64,000 bases of DNA from Jacaranda mimosifolia (taxonomy: Eukaryota > Streptophyta > Magnoliopsida > Lamiales > Bignoniaceae), in assembly GCA_018894105.1 (NCBI GenBank), contig CM032125.1, positions 27,451,032 to 27,515,031 on the forward strand, read 5' to 3'. A program made the translations under genes and the position numbers. Shown piece by piece: positions 1 through 10,680 of this stretch (positions are counted from its first letter, which is position 1; the number at the start of each line of letters is the position of its first letter). Under the pieces are notes generated by a model, which saw nothing but the letters and a program-made list of their open reading frames with translations, was not told where the DNA came from and did no database searches.

Positions 1-656
1 TGATAAATTAAGCTCTTACATATCAATTAATTTATAATTATTCATTTCTCAAACTTCTAACTCTTTAATAAATATTATGAAATATTATTAAATATATTTA
101 GAATTTCAAATGAAAGAAAATTATAGATAAGATACAATCATATCAGTTAAAGATAACAATCAATATATAATGAATTTTTTTTAATTGAATTAAAATACTC
201 AAAATTCTAAGAATTTGCCTTTTGGCCAAAATTGCACAATGAGAATCAAAATTGCATAATTGTGGGTTCCACATCATTGTGCTATATATAATAGTATAGA
301 TGCATAAATTATTTATTACTATAATATTATTATTTTAATTTATTATATATTATATATGAGTATTATTATACACATATTTTTTCATATATATATATTTATA
401 TATATAAAACGCATCACATAAGTATGTACACACAGTAAACATATATAATATTATAGTAAATTGGATTTAAGCTAAAAGTTAAAATTCTGAACCCATTTAT
501 AATATCCAAACTCCTGAAAATCATGAGATGAATTTGGAGCGGATTCAAATTCTACCCGAACGCATTGCCCATCCAACTATATATATTTATATAACTTTCC
601 TGTGAACCAGCACAGTCTGAAAATTCAAATACTCAAATCTTTGAGAGAAGGAGAGA
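1..656 (+). promoter_or_regulatory. Upstream region of truncated dirigent copy, duplicated at the third copy
   Basis: AT-rich DNA with no ORF of note. From about 360 to 656 it is clearly related to 5140-5416 in front of the intact third dirigent gene. Shared landmarks are an 'aaacgcatcac' block, the segment 'gcggattcaaattctaccc' and the leader 'ctttgagagaaggagaga' just before the start codon. A TATA-like run lies at about 580-594. The shared 'gattcaaattctacccgaa' part resembles the end of a hAT-type MITE, so the MITE probably predates the duplication (inference). Positions 1-359 show only AT-rich sequence. Confidence 0.6.
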
Positions 657-917
657 GTGGGAAAGCTGGCCATAATTTTCATGTTTTACACAGTAGCCGT
701 AGACAATATTTCAGCAGCAGGGACCAATCCTGTTCAAGACCCGGATCCGGTTGAAGAATGGCTCCAGAACCTTAACACCAAGCAAAAGAAAAGGCAATCA
801 AGCTTCGTTTTAATCAAGCTATGTTGGTTTCAGAATTTTGATAAGAAAAGGAAAGAATTAGAGAAAAGAAAAAAAAAAAAGAAAAAATATAAAATTTTAA
901 ATTTGTGTGGTTGTTAA
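657..917 (+). pseudogene. Truncated dirigent-protein copy with lost start codon
   Basis: The reading frame matches the N-terminus of the intact dirigent gene at 5417: signal peptide region (GKLAII-MFY), then DPDPVEEW-QNLN. Three lesions are visible. The start codon is GTG at 657 where the paralogue has ATG in an otherwise identical leader. About 50 bases covering the linker after the signal peptide (the EVIAMPAGSN part of the paralogue) are missing near 722. Homology stops near 823, after which the frame runs into a purine-rich tail ending at 917. The whole beta-barrel core of the dirigent fold is absent, so no functional protein is expected. The next in-frame ATG (681) would remove most of the signal peptide. 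This is a decayed tandem duplicate. Confidence 0.85.
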
Positions 918-2532
918 AGAAAATAATGAAGAAATGGATGGGGAAAAGAGGGGTTATGAGTATGTTGGAGAATAAAAGAGAGTCCAATTTGCTTTGCCCT
1001 CATTTTCCTCATCATTTTGTGAGAAAAATTCATTTTCCTTAGATACACTATATTTTTTCTTAAATTTTTCTTTTTTTAGTATTTTTCTTACCAACCAAAC
1101 AATTAAAAATATTTTTATTAGCATTTTCTTTTATTTTCCTTACCAAAATCCATGAACCAAACATAGTGTTAGTATAAAATGGGGGGGGGGGGATCATTTT
1201 GGATCATCTATTCCATTCTCTATTTCAACCTGTTGTATTTATGTCAATTGTATATGATTATCAATTAATTATTTTAAAAAAAATATTTAATACATTTGTT
1301 ATATTTTCATGAAATGAAATAGGAGATGGAATAGGAAGTGGAACGGATGATTTAAACCGGGGAACTATTGATGTGTCTGTACGCCTACCTAATACTGCTC
1401 ATTTAAAAAAGAAAAAAAAACCAAAGAAGAGAAAAGAATGTTGGTACTATACCTTATGCTAATTTCTTGCTCAGCATACCAATTTTATTTAATGATTAGG
1501 GTTAAAGTTTTACTATATTAGATTAAATTATGGAAACTGCGTTTAAGGCACTATCTTTTGGGGCATTAATTAAATTATGTTTTCTGGTCCACATTTTGTT
1601 AATCTGACCCTTTAAGAATCTTTTCACGTGAAGAATATGCTCTATGCCTCCATGGCAGTAGCGAAAGTATAAAATCAATTTCAACCTTACACTTTCAATG
1701 CAAATTGTCCGATTGAAATAAATTTTTTAATACACTTGTGTAATATTAGTCAATCTCCACGTCTTTTTTCACATGGCGTGATTAATTTCAAATAGATTAA
1801 AGATAAGCGCAAAGCTTATCTAGATTAGTTTTGGTTTTAAGCTCTTCATGTACTCATAGGTTGATTATATGTTTAGACTAATTCACCAATCTCAAACAGG
1901 ACTTATAATTAGTATATTCCTTGAATTTAACTTAAAAAATGAAATAAAATCCTATATACAAATACTCACCCTTAACATCATGAACAAATTAAGTCAGAAA
2001 CTTTAATTTTTGGGATGAAATTAAGAAAATGTTTTGGGTAAACTTATAAACTCTTCAAAACCTCTAATTGTAAGATGTTTTTAAATTTATAATGTAATTC
2101 ATAAAATGTTTGGTAATTTTTCTTAAAAAAAAAAGAAGAGTTTCTAAAATAAAATATTAGGATTGTAAGAATTCTTTTAGAAAAAGAAAGAAATTCATAA
2201 TTTATTTTTAAAATCTTAACAAACTCTTTCAATTTTAAAATCTCATAAGCTTTAAAATCTTATTTAATATAAATACCTGAAGAGCTTATCTCAAATAAGA
2301 CCTAACATGTTATAAGCTCCAAAAATATTTATAAGATCTAATTTTAACTAAATTATAACCAAAACACCCTCTTTTAACTTTTTACAAAACTTAAAAGGAC
2401 GTTGAACTCTATCATTTTTAGAGGATAAATTTTTTAAATTTTAATAAAATAATTACCAACACTTTTCGTCCTTGCCTGGGATCTTCATTGTATAGTCATT
2501 ACTATACAACAGGGCTAGAAGGACACTAAAAT
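918..2532. other. Gene-free AT-rich spacer
   Basis: No coding region is supported. It holds a purine tract at about 840-960, a run of G at about 1181-1191, a small fold-back repeat (listed separately) and an AT-rich stretch at 2030-2470 with loosely self-complementary segments that may be an old MITE. The only ORF here (2044-2232, minus) is low-complexity and resembles nothing I recognise. Confidence 0.6.
1195..1362. repeat. Small fold-back MITE
   Basis: The left arm starts with 'catctattccattctc' and the right arm ends 'gagatggaataggaagtgg', its approximate reverse complement, around a short AT-rich middle. A diverged relative of the left arm occurs at about 61987-62110 ('ctctattccacttcatattt'). 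The size (about 165 bp) and absence of coding fit a MITE. I could not fix the target-site duplication. Confidence 0.5.
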
Positions 2533-2566
2533 ATGCCAAAAATCCCACTCGACTATTTTATTTTCC

Positions 2567-2573
2567 TATATAA
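2567..2573 (+). promoter_or_regulatory. TATA box of second dirigent copy
   Basis: TATATAA lies 92 bases before the ATG at 2659, the expected place for a plant gene with a leader of about 60 nt. It falls inside a longer open frame that begins at 2533, so the 2533 ATG lies upstream of the probable transcription start and is not the real start. Confidence 0.6.
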
Positions 2574-2658
2574 TCCTCTTCTTGAACCCTGCTTAGCACC
2601 CCATTCTAAAACATACACCCATTGGAATTCTTTCATTGAGAGAAAGAGGGAATTAAAG

Positions 2659-3282
2659 ATGGTAAAAATGTGGTCAATTTTCATGCTTTTTTCATTGGCC
2701 ACAGCCCTGGCAGATGCCCGTGCCAATGACAATGTTATAGTCATGCCAGGAGGGTCACATGCCATTAATACTGATCAAAGTCCCAAACCAGTGGAAGAAT
2801 GGTTCCAGAACCTGGACCAAGCAAAGGAAATCAGGACCAAGCTTCATTTCTATTTCCAGGATGTTCTCAGTGGCGACAGCCCCACTGTTTACAAGGTTGC
2901 TGAATCCGAGATTACTTCAAATTCTACCACGACTTTCGGTCAAATCAACATGATCGACGATTTGTTGACTGCCGGGCCTGAGCCCGGTTCAGAAGTCGTG
3001 GGCCGGGCTCAGGGGACGATTGGTTTTGCCGACTTGAACGAGACGGCTATCCAGATGGGCCTCAACATTGTCCTAACAGCAGGCAAGTACAAAGGGAGCA
3101 CCATCAGCATTTTGGGAAGAAATCCGATATTCCAGAAGGATCGTGAGCTTCCCATTGTTGGGGGTACTGGAGTATTCCGAATGGCCCGTGGAATCGCCGT
3201 TAGTAATACTTATTCCTTTGACGTGAACACCAATTATGGTGTTTTAGAATATACTTTGTATATCACTCATTACTCAGAGTGA
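2659..3282 (+). CDS. Dirigent family protein, intact (second copy)
   Basis: Encodes 207 residues without introns, typical for dirigent proteins. These secreted proteins steer stereoselective coupling of phenoxy radicals, or related cyclisations, in lignan, lignin or phytoalexin synthesis in the cell wall. Visible parts: hydrophobic signal peptide (about residues 1-22), a short linker, then the barrel with FYFQDVLSGD, DDLLTAGPEP, VGRAQGTIGFADL, GSTISILGRN and ELPIVGGTGVFRMARG. The motif-I aspartate (QD) and the arginine of the MARG motif are present. The usual histidine before that aspartate is glutamine, and the tyrosine after VGRAQG is replaced by isoleucine. N-glycosylation sequons occur at NST and NET. 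The start at 2659 is chosen because it gives a clean signal peptide and lies 92 nt after a TATA box. An AATAAA signal is at about 3313. It looks closest to the large DIR-b/d type; substrate unknown. Confidence 0.93.
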   Translation: MVKMWSIFMLFSLATALADARANDNVIVMPGGSHAINTDQSPKPVEEWFQNLDQAKEIRTKLHFYFQDVLSGDSPTVYKVAESEITSNSTTTFGQINMIDDLLTAGPEPGSEVVGRAQGTIGFADLNETAIQMGLNIVLTAGKYKGSTISILGRNPIFQKDRELPIVGGTGVFRMARGIAVSNTYSFDVNTNYGVLEYTLYITHYSE

Positions 3283-4151
3283 TTGATGGATGGAGAAGTT
3301 ATATATTCCTGCAATAAATATGTATGGTCCGGCTTTATAATTTCCGAGCTTGGGATTGTACGTATACAATGGGATGTGAGATCTCTGAATTTGATGCTTT
3401 GACATATTTCACAACAATTTTTTATTTTATCTCAATATGAATTAATATGTCAAGAATTGATCAATATTTTAAATTGTCATTATTAATAATTAATAATGAC
3501 TATATAGTGATGACTCAACGATAAAATAAAATTATCATTATAATATGTGACAATATTTTAATTGTCATTAGGCTGTCACTAATTATCAATAATGACAACT
3601 AAAGTGCTATTTCTATAACTATTAAATTTGTAAAAATTATTAAGATGACAAAACAAATTTTTTTTTAAGTCAATATATAAAATTAGTGACAAATTATACA
3701 TTATCACTAACATTTTTTTCTTCTTGTAATTAATTGTAATCTGATCTATTTTAAGAAATTCTCTCTCAAAACTGCTAACCAATCAATGATGCATGGTTGA
3801 TAAAAGAGTTTCAAATATACCATGTAAGTAAACTTCTCCTACCTATGATAATCTTCCAGTAAATATTTTTCCTTTTGACAACTCTTTTAAAATGAAAATT
3901 ATTTTTTAGGCATATTGCAGACTATTTATAATTACATCAAAAATATTTATTAGCATATATATATATACACTTACATACATATATATATCCCAAGTTTCAT
4001 AAAAGAATGAAATCTCAACTCATCAAATTCAAATCCAGCTTCAAAGCTACAAGTTTATCAGTATCACCTTACAAAATTCCCATAAAGATAAAATAAAAAT
4101 TTGTATAAAATCTTACAGGATCTTTACACATTCTTATCGGAATAATTTGTT

Positions 4152-4182
<31 letters not shown>

Positions 4183-5139
4183 GAGTTAAGGAAAAAAGAT
4201 TTGGATGATTAGGAGTTGGTAGTTGAACTTGTGCATAGACTCAATTATCATAAGTAGTAGTTAATAGCAGATTGGATTTTTGCACATATAATAACGGAAA
4301 ATATTAATATATACAGTATGATTGATGAACCATATTATTCCAGTCCGTTAATAGCCCCAGTGAACTGAAAGCCAAGAAGAAGATAATGAAAAAGAAAGAA
4401 ATTAAAAATGTTCATGAGTTGCATGATTGGGCTTCTTTCCATGAACTTTTAGTTAAAAATTGCCACTAGCACTTTTTAATTTTTGTTTATCCAGCACTAG
4501 GTGAGATGACAATTTGTTGGGTTTCGGACGGGTTGACTAAAACTTGGGTCTTGATCCACCTCAAATTTGAGATCCATTTTATAATTTTAAAATGTTAGAA
4601 AATATTTTCCAAAAAATAAAACTATCCTAATTTTTAAATTATGAAAAGATACTGCTCTCTAAACCTCTTCTCCGTTTCTGACTCAAACGAGATCTACTGC
4701 ATGTGAAACTTTGTCGAGACATTCCCAAATTTTATGAAATACAATCCAAAAAAAGAAATTTTTTTCAGAAAACTCGACTGTCAATACCCTATACTCAACA
4801 CCTCATGAACTTACCCACAGTACTTAGAGTGCATGGCTATTATTACACTACTGCTCTATAAACCTCTTCACCATTTCAGACTCAAATGAGATTTACTGTG
4901 GTGAAACTTTTTTGAGACATTCCCAAAGTTATGAGATACAATCCTTAAAAAGTAGTTTCATAAAACTTGACTACCAAAACCGTTTACAAATTTATATATG
5001 CATATTTTAGTATTTGAAAAATTATAAATTTCAAATATATGTGTTACTTTATATTTACTTAATGCATAAATTATTTATTACTACAATATATACTATTATT
5101 TTAATTTATAAAAATATTACATTTCTATTTTATATATAA
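3283..5139. other. Gene-free spacer with decayed CACTA-like MITE and simple repeats
   Basis: About 3420-3735 holds repeated 'gtgacaa' and 'ttgtcattat' blocks in both orientations and ends in 'ttttttcttcttgtaa', close to the right end of CACTA-type MITEs, but the terminal GTG is gone. There is a T run at 4154-4182 and AT microsatellites near 3955-3990. About 4500-4570 looks like a fragment of another MITE. No gene is supported. Confidence 0.5.
4650..4983. repeat. Direct repeat, two copies about 199 bp apart
   Basis: The block beginning 'tactgctct' at 4650 recurs at 4849. Both copies continue through 'aaacctcttc', 'actcaaa-gagat', 'gagacattcccaaa' and 'atacaatcc' for about 135 bases with scattered differences. 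It is non-coding; I do not recognise the family. Confidence 0.6.
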
Positions 5140-5416
5140 GTATATGTGTATTATACACATATATTTTTATATATATAAAACGCATCACCATAAGTATACA
5201 CATACATATATAATGAGTCGGGTTTAAGTCTAAAAATTAAAATTTAAAACCCATTTATAATATCAAAATTGGTCACAAGTGGACCTAATTCGGAGCGGAT
5301 TCAAATTCTACCCGAATTTATTACCATCTAATTTTATACATAAATAAGTTCCCAACAGCCCATCAGTCCCAAGAATCTGAAAATTGAATCACTCAAGTCT
5401 TTGAGAGAAGGAGAGA
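5140..5416 (+). promoter_or_regulatory. Promoter region of third dirigent copy
   Basis: Shares several blocks with 360-656 in front of the truncated copy. A TATA-like run (tatacataaataa) lies at about 5335-5347, some 75 bases before the ATG. The segment 'gcggattcaaattctaccc' looks like the end of a hAT-type MITE now forming part of both promoters. Confidence 0.6.
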
Positions 5417-6040
5417 ATGGGAAAGCTGGCCATAATTCTCATGTTTTACTCAATGGCCATAGCCGGCACTTCAGGTACCAATTCCAATCCCACTGAAGTC
5501 ATAGCCATGCCAGCAGGGTCCAATCCCGGTGCCGATCCAGACCCGGATCCGGTTGAAGAATGGTTCCAAAACCTCAACCTGGCAAAACCAAAGACTATCA
5601 AGATTCGTTTCTACGTTCAAGATGACGTAAGTGGTGACAACCAAACTGTTTGGGAGGTGGCCCAGTCCACAATCACGGCGGCCTCGCCGTCGTTTTTCGG
5701 CCGTATTTACATGGCTGATAACTTGTTAACTGCTGGGCCCGAACCCGACTCGAAAATTGTGGGTCGGGCACAGGGAACAATCGGTTTTGCTGACCTGCAT
5801 GAGATTGCCATACATATGGTTGTGAACATTATTTTCACAGAGGGAGAGTACAACGGAAGCACCATCAGCATTTTGGGAAGAAACCCGCTGGGCCAGACAG
5901 AACGCGAGTTGCCGATTGTTGGTGGGAGTGGTGTATTTCGAATGGCTCGAGGAATTGCAGTTACCAAAACTTGGTCCTCTTTTGACCAAAGCAAAAGTTG
6001 TGAAGTTTTGGAGTATTCTTTGTATGTGATTTATTATTGA
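5417..6040 (+). CDS. Dirigent family protein, intact (third copy)
   Basis: Encodes 207 residues in a single exon, the same length as the copy at 2659 and about two thirds identical by eye. Signal peptide at about residues 1-20, then a Pro/Asp-rich linker (DPDPDPVEEW) and the dirigent barrel: FYVQDDVSGD, DNLLTAGPEP, VGRAQGTIGFADL, YNGSTISILGRN, ELPIVGGSGVFRMARG. The motif-I aspartate and the MARG arginine are kept; the tyrosine after VGRAQG is absent, as in its neighbour, so the pair may share a substrate distinct from classical pinoresinol-forming dirigents (inference). Sequons NQT and NGS suggest N-glycosylation in the secretory path. The start is fixed by the signal peptide and by the leader shared with the truncated copy at 657, of which this is the closest relative. 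Confidence 0.93.
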   Translation: MGKLAIILMFYSMAIAGTSGTNSNPTEVIAMPAGSNPGADPDPDPVEEWFQNLNLAKPKTIKIRFYVQDDVSGDNQTVWEVAQSTITAASPSFFGRIYMADNLLTAGPEPDSKIVGRAQGTIGFADLHEIAIHMVVNIIFTEGEYNGSTISILGRNPLGQTERELPIVGGSGVFRMARGIAVTKTWSSFDQSKSCEVLEYSLYVIYY

Positions 6041-6175
6041 CCAATATCAGATATTTAAATTTCGTCAAGATTATTATTACTTACAGTTGAGCTAAAAGTT
6101 AGTAGTATGTATAACCAATATAATAGCATTCGACATGTTTTTTTTCCTAATTGTGTTTGCTTGTAGACATTGGAC

Positions 6176-6527
6176 GGGTTGGAAACCATTTGGTTTTATT
6201 TTCACTGTCAACTTCCATTTCTATCATTTTTAAAATTTGAAAAGTAAGTGAAAATAAGTTGCAAATGAATTTGTATTTGGATATATTGTTGAAAAAGTAA
6301 TGATTATGTTAGTTTTAATGGATTGTAGGTGGAGAGAGATAAAAATAATGAAATAGAAAGAGAAAATATATAGGTGATTGAGAGAAGATATATAAGTTAT
6401 TAGAGTATTTTTTGAAAATAAAAATGAAAATGATGTTGGGTGAAAATTTGTAAAAAGTAACGTGTTTTATTTCTAAAATAGTAAAAAATGTAAAAATGAG
6501 CTTTGAAAATAAAACCAAACGGTCCCT
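6176..6527. repeat. Fold-back MITE
   Basis: The left arm 'aaaccatttggttttatttt' and the right arm ending 'aaaataaaaccaaacggtcc' are inverted copies, with further complementarity inward and an AT-rich middle without coding potential. Such ends are common in plant MITEs. The superfamily and target-site duplication are not clear to me. Confidence 0.55.
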
Positions 6528-6639
6528 ATTCCTACTTTAATTGTGAAAACTAAAAGATTATTGGTTATTTTTTAAAAAAAATAAATTGAAAGCTCATATA
6601 TCTTCTAAGATAATTTTTCAGCTTATGCAATGTCATTAA

Positions 6640-6931
6640 ATTTACTAATTAGTTTTGTGACGAAAATAAAGTACATTACAAAATTAATTTTATGATGGAA
6701 ATTTTATCAGGGATGAAAGGATCATATTTAGAGTTATAAAATTTATGACGAATTCTATATATTAATATATAATCTTCATATTCGTCACAAGTATCATAAC
6801 TAATATATATATATATATATATTTGCTCATTTTTTCAGATTCATTAATAATCCATCACAATTGTTTTTGAACTATGACGAAACCTCTTACTCACAAATTT
6901 TTTGTTAGTGATGGAGTGTTTTTTACTAGTG
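6640..6931. repeat. Probable CACTA-like MITE remnant
   Basis: Contains 'gtgacga', 'cgtcaca' and 'tagtgatgg' blocks in both orientations and ends 'gttttttactagtg', the reverse of a CACTAGTAAAAAAC terminus. The left end was not located. The hAT element at 6937 inserted at this terminus: its target-site duplication starts with the final GTG. Confidence 0.45.
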
Positions 6932-6936
6932 CTAGT

Positions 6937-9900
6937 CATCGTTGTTAAACGCGCACATAGCGCGCTATAGCACAGCACGACGTGAAGCTCACCCTCTGCG
7001 CTTTGCGTTGCACTGCGCAATGCATTTTAATGTCACGCGCGCTTCACTGTGCTATGGGCGCTATTGCGCTGTAGCGCAGTGCAGCGAAGCGCACACTACG
7101 TTTTAGTGTTCTTTTAAGGAAAAAAAAAAAAGAAAAAAAGAAAGAGTGAAACACGATTTAAAAAGCGGGTAAAGAAGGAAAAAAAGGGATTAAATGCTTG
7201 CCCAAGTCTCCACTCCAGAAAGTTTTTGCCCTTTCCCGCGCGCTCCAGAAACATTCTGCCCTCCCCACCCGCGAGCAACATTCTGCCTTTCTCAGCTCCC
7301 ACCAACAGCAGCAGTGGCACGAGCTCTTCTCCGGTGACTTCTCCGGCGTCCTCCCTAGGTCATGTCTATTCTTTTCACACTTTTTTTCCCCTCATTTTTT
7401 CTCGTTTTCTTTCTCACTTCTCCCAGTTTATTTGTTTTGCCCTTTTTTCTTCTCATAGTTTATTTCCTTTTATTATCTAATTTTGAAGTTAAAAATAAGC
7501 AAAAACCTATTACTAATTGTTGGGCATTCCTGGAAATGTATGTTAGTGCTTGGGCTAAATTGATTTTTTTTTCTTCTATCATTTTATTTTACTTATGGGG
7601 TTATTATTCTTTTCATTATTTCATTTCATTATGTTTATTTGTTAGTTATTGTGTTTAAATATTGAATTTTAATTATTTTGTTTAAATGTTGAATTTAGTT
7701 TATTTTTTGTTTTCCAATAACAAAAAATGGAGAATTTTGAGGCTTTAGGTAAGAGTAGAAAGGATCCCGGATGGAATAATGGCGTATTGGTGAATCCAAA
7801 TAAAACAAGTGATGGGATTAAATGCAATTACTGTTCTAAAATCACAAAAGGAGGGATTTCTCGACTTAAAAAACATCTTATTGGGGGATTCAGAAATGCA
7901 ACTGCTTGTAAACTTTGAGAGAGTTTATGAATTCAAAGAAACAAGCAAAAGCAGCCATGGATTCAATTCCTCACTTTGATGATATTGATGATGTAGAACA
8001 TGAAGAAGAGCATGAACAATTACGAGGGAAGAGACCTATATCTACCTCAGAATCCTCAGTTCAATCAACAGCCCAACAACAAAAAAAATTCAAACAAGTG
8101 GGGCCAATCAATTGGTATTTCAAGAAGAATGCTGAAGCAACAAAAATGAAGTAGCAAGGTGAGGCCAAAGCATAGTATGTCAATACTCAAAAGAGATTGC
8201 GGGATGATGGGATTCAAAAAATTTCCAAATGGATGTATGATGCCGGGATATCATTCAATGTGGTTCAATACGATAGTTTTGGGCCTATGATTGAGGTAAT
8301 TGGACAATATGTTGCTAGCATGAAACCTCCAACATACCATGAGATGAGGGTGACAAGTCTAAAGAAGGAGGTATAACACACTAAAATGCTTTTAAAAGGG
8401 CATGAGGAAGACAAGGAAATATTTGGTTGTAATCTCATGCCAGATGGGTGGAGAGACAGAAAAGGAAGATCGCTTATCAATTTTTTGGTGAGTACTCCTA
8501 GAGGAAGCATGTTCTTAGAGTCAACTGATGCATCAGGTTACTCTCATACGGCTGAAAAAATGTTTGAGCTATTTGACAAATTTGTACAATGTGTTGGAGA
8601 GAAAAATGTTATTCAAGTTGTCACCGATAGTGCAAGTTCGAATGTTGCAGTCAGGAAGATGTTGATGGAGAAATATCAACACTTGTATTGGTCCCCATGT
8701 ACAGCACATTGTTTGGATTTAATGTTTGAAGATATTTTCAAAATGCCAGAATTGAAGAGGACACTTGAATGGGCAATAAGCGTCAGTGGCTACATCAATA
8801 ATAGAACTCAAGTCTTGAACATGGTGAGAGAGTTCACCTTTCAAAAAGACATGATTCGGCCAGTAAAAACTCGCTTTGCCATCGCTTTTTTGATTTTGAG
8901 GAGCTTCCATAAACACAAGTTGAGTTTGAAAAAGATGTTCACTTCTAAAGAGTGGAACAAAAGCAAGTTTGCAAAGGAGCAAGGAGGTAAATAAGTGCAA
9001 AGAATCATATTAATGCCTTCTTTTTGGAATACCATTGCATGAAGTTTGGTGGGCCCTTGATTGAGGTTCTTTGGCTGGTAGATGGTGAGAAGAAGCCTCC
9101 CATGGGCTATATTTATGAGGCGATGGATAAATGTAAGGAGAAAATTGCAGTTGTTTTTTAGAAGAATGAGACAACATATAAAGAAAATTTTGATATTATT
9201 GACAAAATGTGGAGATGTTAGCTCCATCAGCCCTTGCATGTAGCCGGCCATTTTTTGAACTCCGAATTTTTCTATAGCAATCCAAATATAGAGCAAGATG
9301 CAGAAGTTATGTCTGGTTTATATGATTGCATAGAACGGTTGGTGCCAGAAATTTCAGTGCAAGATGAAATTAACAAGGAGCTAGCAATATACAAGGGTGC
9401 TGAAGGTAATTTTCGATCTGCTACAGCAAAAAAGCAAAGAACACTACTAGCACCAGGTAAACAATTATTTTATGTAATTATCTTATTATGTTAATAACTT
9501 AAACTTTATACTATAACTTATTATTACACAAAAAATATTAACTTTCTTATAATTTCTTGTTTATTGTTAATTGATAGCTAAATGGTGGTCTTCCTTTGGA
9601 GCCTCAACACCAAATCTGCAGAAGTTGTCCATAAAAATTCTAAGCCTTACTTGTGGCTCTTCCAGTTGTGAAAGAAATTGGAGTGTTTTGGAGCATGTAA
9701 GTAATTTTTGACTAAATTATGCATTTATAAGTTATTTATGCTGTGCTACTAATTATTAATTATATTAACTTATTATTCTACATCTTCATTAAAAAAAAAA
9801 GAAATCGGTTAGAGCAACAACGCTTAAATAACTTGGTATTTATCAAGTATAATAGAGCTTTGTTGTGGAGATTTGACAATCGTGATCGCATTGATCCCAT

Positions 9901-10672
9901 TATTTTGGAGAGTCATGCATTAGATGAAAGCAATGAATGGTTGGTGGGGAGAATGCAAGAGGAAGATGAGGATGAACTTGTGTTTGATGATGAAAAATTG
10001 ACTTGGCGTGATGTTGCTAATGCTATGGGAGTTGATGAAGATGCATATGGTTTTAGATCTCGAAGTTCTCACTCTATGATTCTAGGTTCATCAAGAGGAA
10101 ATAGAGGTGGGTCATCGACTTCCAAAGCAATACCAAAAAAGAAAACATTAAGTTCATTTACGCTAAGGTGCTACAAAATGAAGAGGAGGAATTTGACATC
10201 AATTTATGTGATACGGAGGAGGAAGAAGAGAGGGATAATAGGGCTATAAATCTCCCATTGGTGATGAGGATGATGATATTGATCTTGATGATGATGATTT
10301 GAATGAGGATTAACAAAGTTGGGAAAATTTGGAGTTTAGAACTTTGGAAGAATTAGAAACTTTAGTTGTTTATTTTTGAATTTGGTTGCTTATTGTGCAT
10401 TTGTGCTTGATTTTGAATGATATTTTTGTATGAACTATGAACTTATTTGATATATATTTACTTGTTGCACAAAGTTAGGAAATTATCATTATTCTTGTGA
10501 TAATTTGGTTGTTTATTCTTTACAATATGTAAAATATATTGGTATTTTGGGTGCATAGTAGAAATATATACATATATATGAGGTGTGCCTTATTTCGATA
10601 AAGCGCATGCTATGCGCTATAGCTCTAGGGCATCTTTGTGCGTCACTGCACTTTGGGCTTCTGACAACTATG
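6937..10672 (+). mobile_element. Decayed autonomous hAT transposon
   Basis: Ends are 'catcgttgttaaacgcg' on the left and, read inward on the opposite strand, 'catagttgtcagaagccc' on the right, an imperfect terminal inverted repeat. Flanking 8-bp duplications are gtgctagt (6929-6936) and gtgccagt (10673-10680), 7 of 8 matching, as expected for hAT. Subterminal regions (6948-7110 and about 10595-10665) are crowded with GCGC and tagcgc motifs, probable transposase binding sites. A GC-richer leader at about 7190-7360 precedes the transposase remnant. Both termini and the mutated duplication show an old insertion. Confidence 0.85.
7727..10313 (+). pseudogene. hAT transposase remnant (BED finger, DUF659, hAT dimerisation domain)
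   Basis: Pieces in order: 7727-7918 BED zinc finger (CNYCSK, GGISRLKKHL); 7915-8154 acidic/basic linker in another frame; about 8170-8994 DUF659 region with DGWRDRKGRSLINFLV, VVTDSASSNV and PCTAHCLDLM; about 9000-9470 central part with further stops; about 9580-9700 ASTPNLQKLSIKILSLTC and SSCERNWSVLEH of the C-terminal dimerisation domain; then a GTAAGT donor at about 9697 and an exon resuming near 9802 with RNRLEQQRLNNLVFIKYNRA. The tail is acidic (poly Glu/Asp), ending at TAA 10311. Several in-frame stops (8152, 8173, 8371, 8992) and at least two frameshifts rule out an active transposase. Fragments of this kind are often mis-annotated as host zinc-finger genes. Confidence 0.85.
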
Positions 10673-10680
10673 GTGCCAGT

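Noticed and set aside
2533..2658. In-frame N-terminal extension of the second dirigent gene
   Set aside because: It contains the TATA box and has no signal peptide; the ATG at 2659 gives a normal secreted dirigent of the same length as its neighbour.
7198..7658. Overlapping ORFs in the hAT leader
   Set aside because: Low-complexity Phe/Leu/Ser frames in a pyrimidine-rich leader; no domain.
8719..9296. Minus-strand ORFs over the hAT transposase
   Set aside because: They mirror the sense-strand transposase remnant and show no domain.
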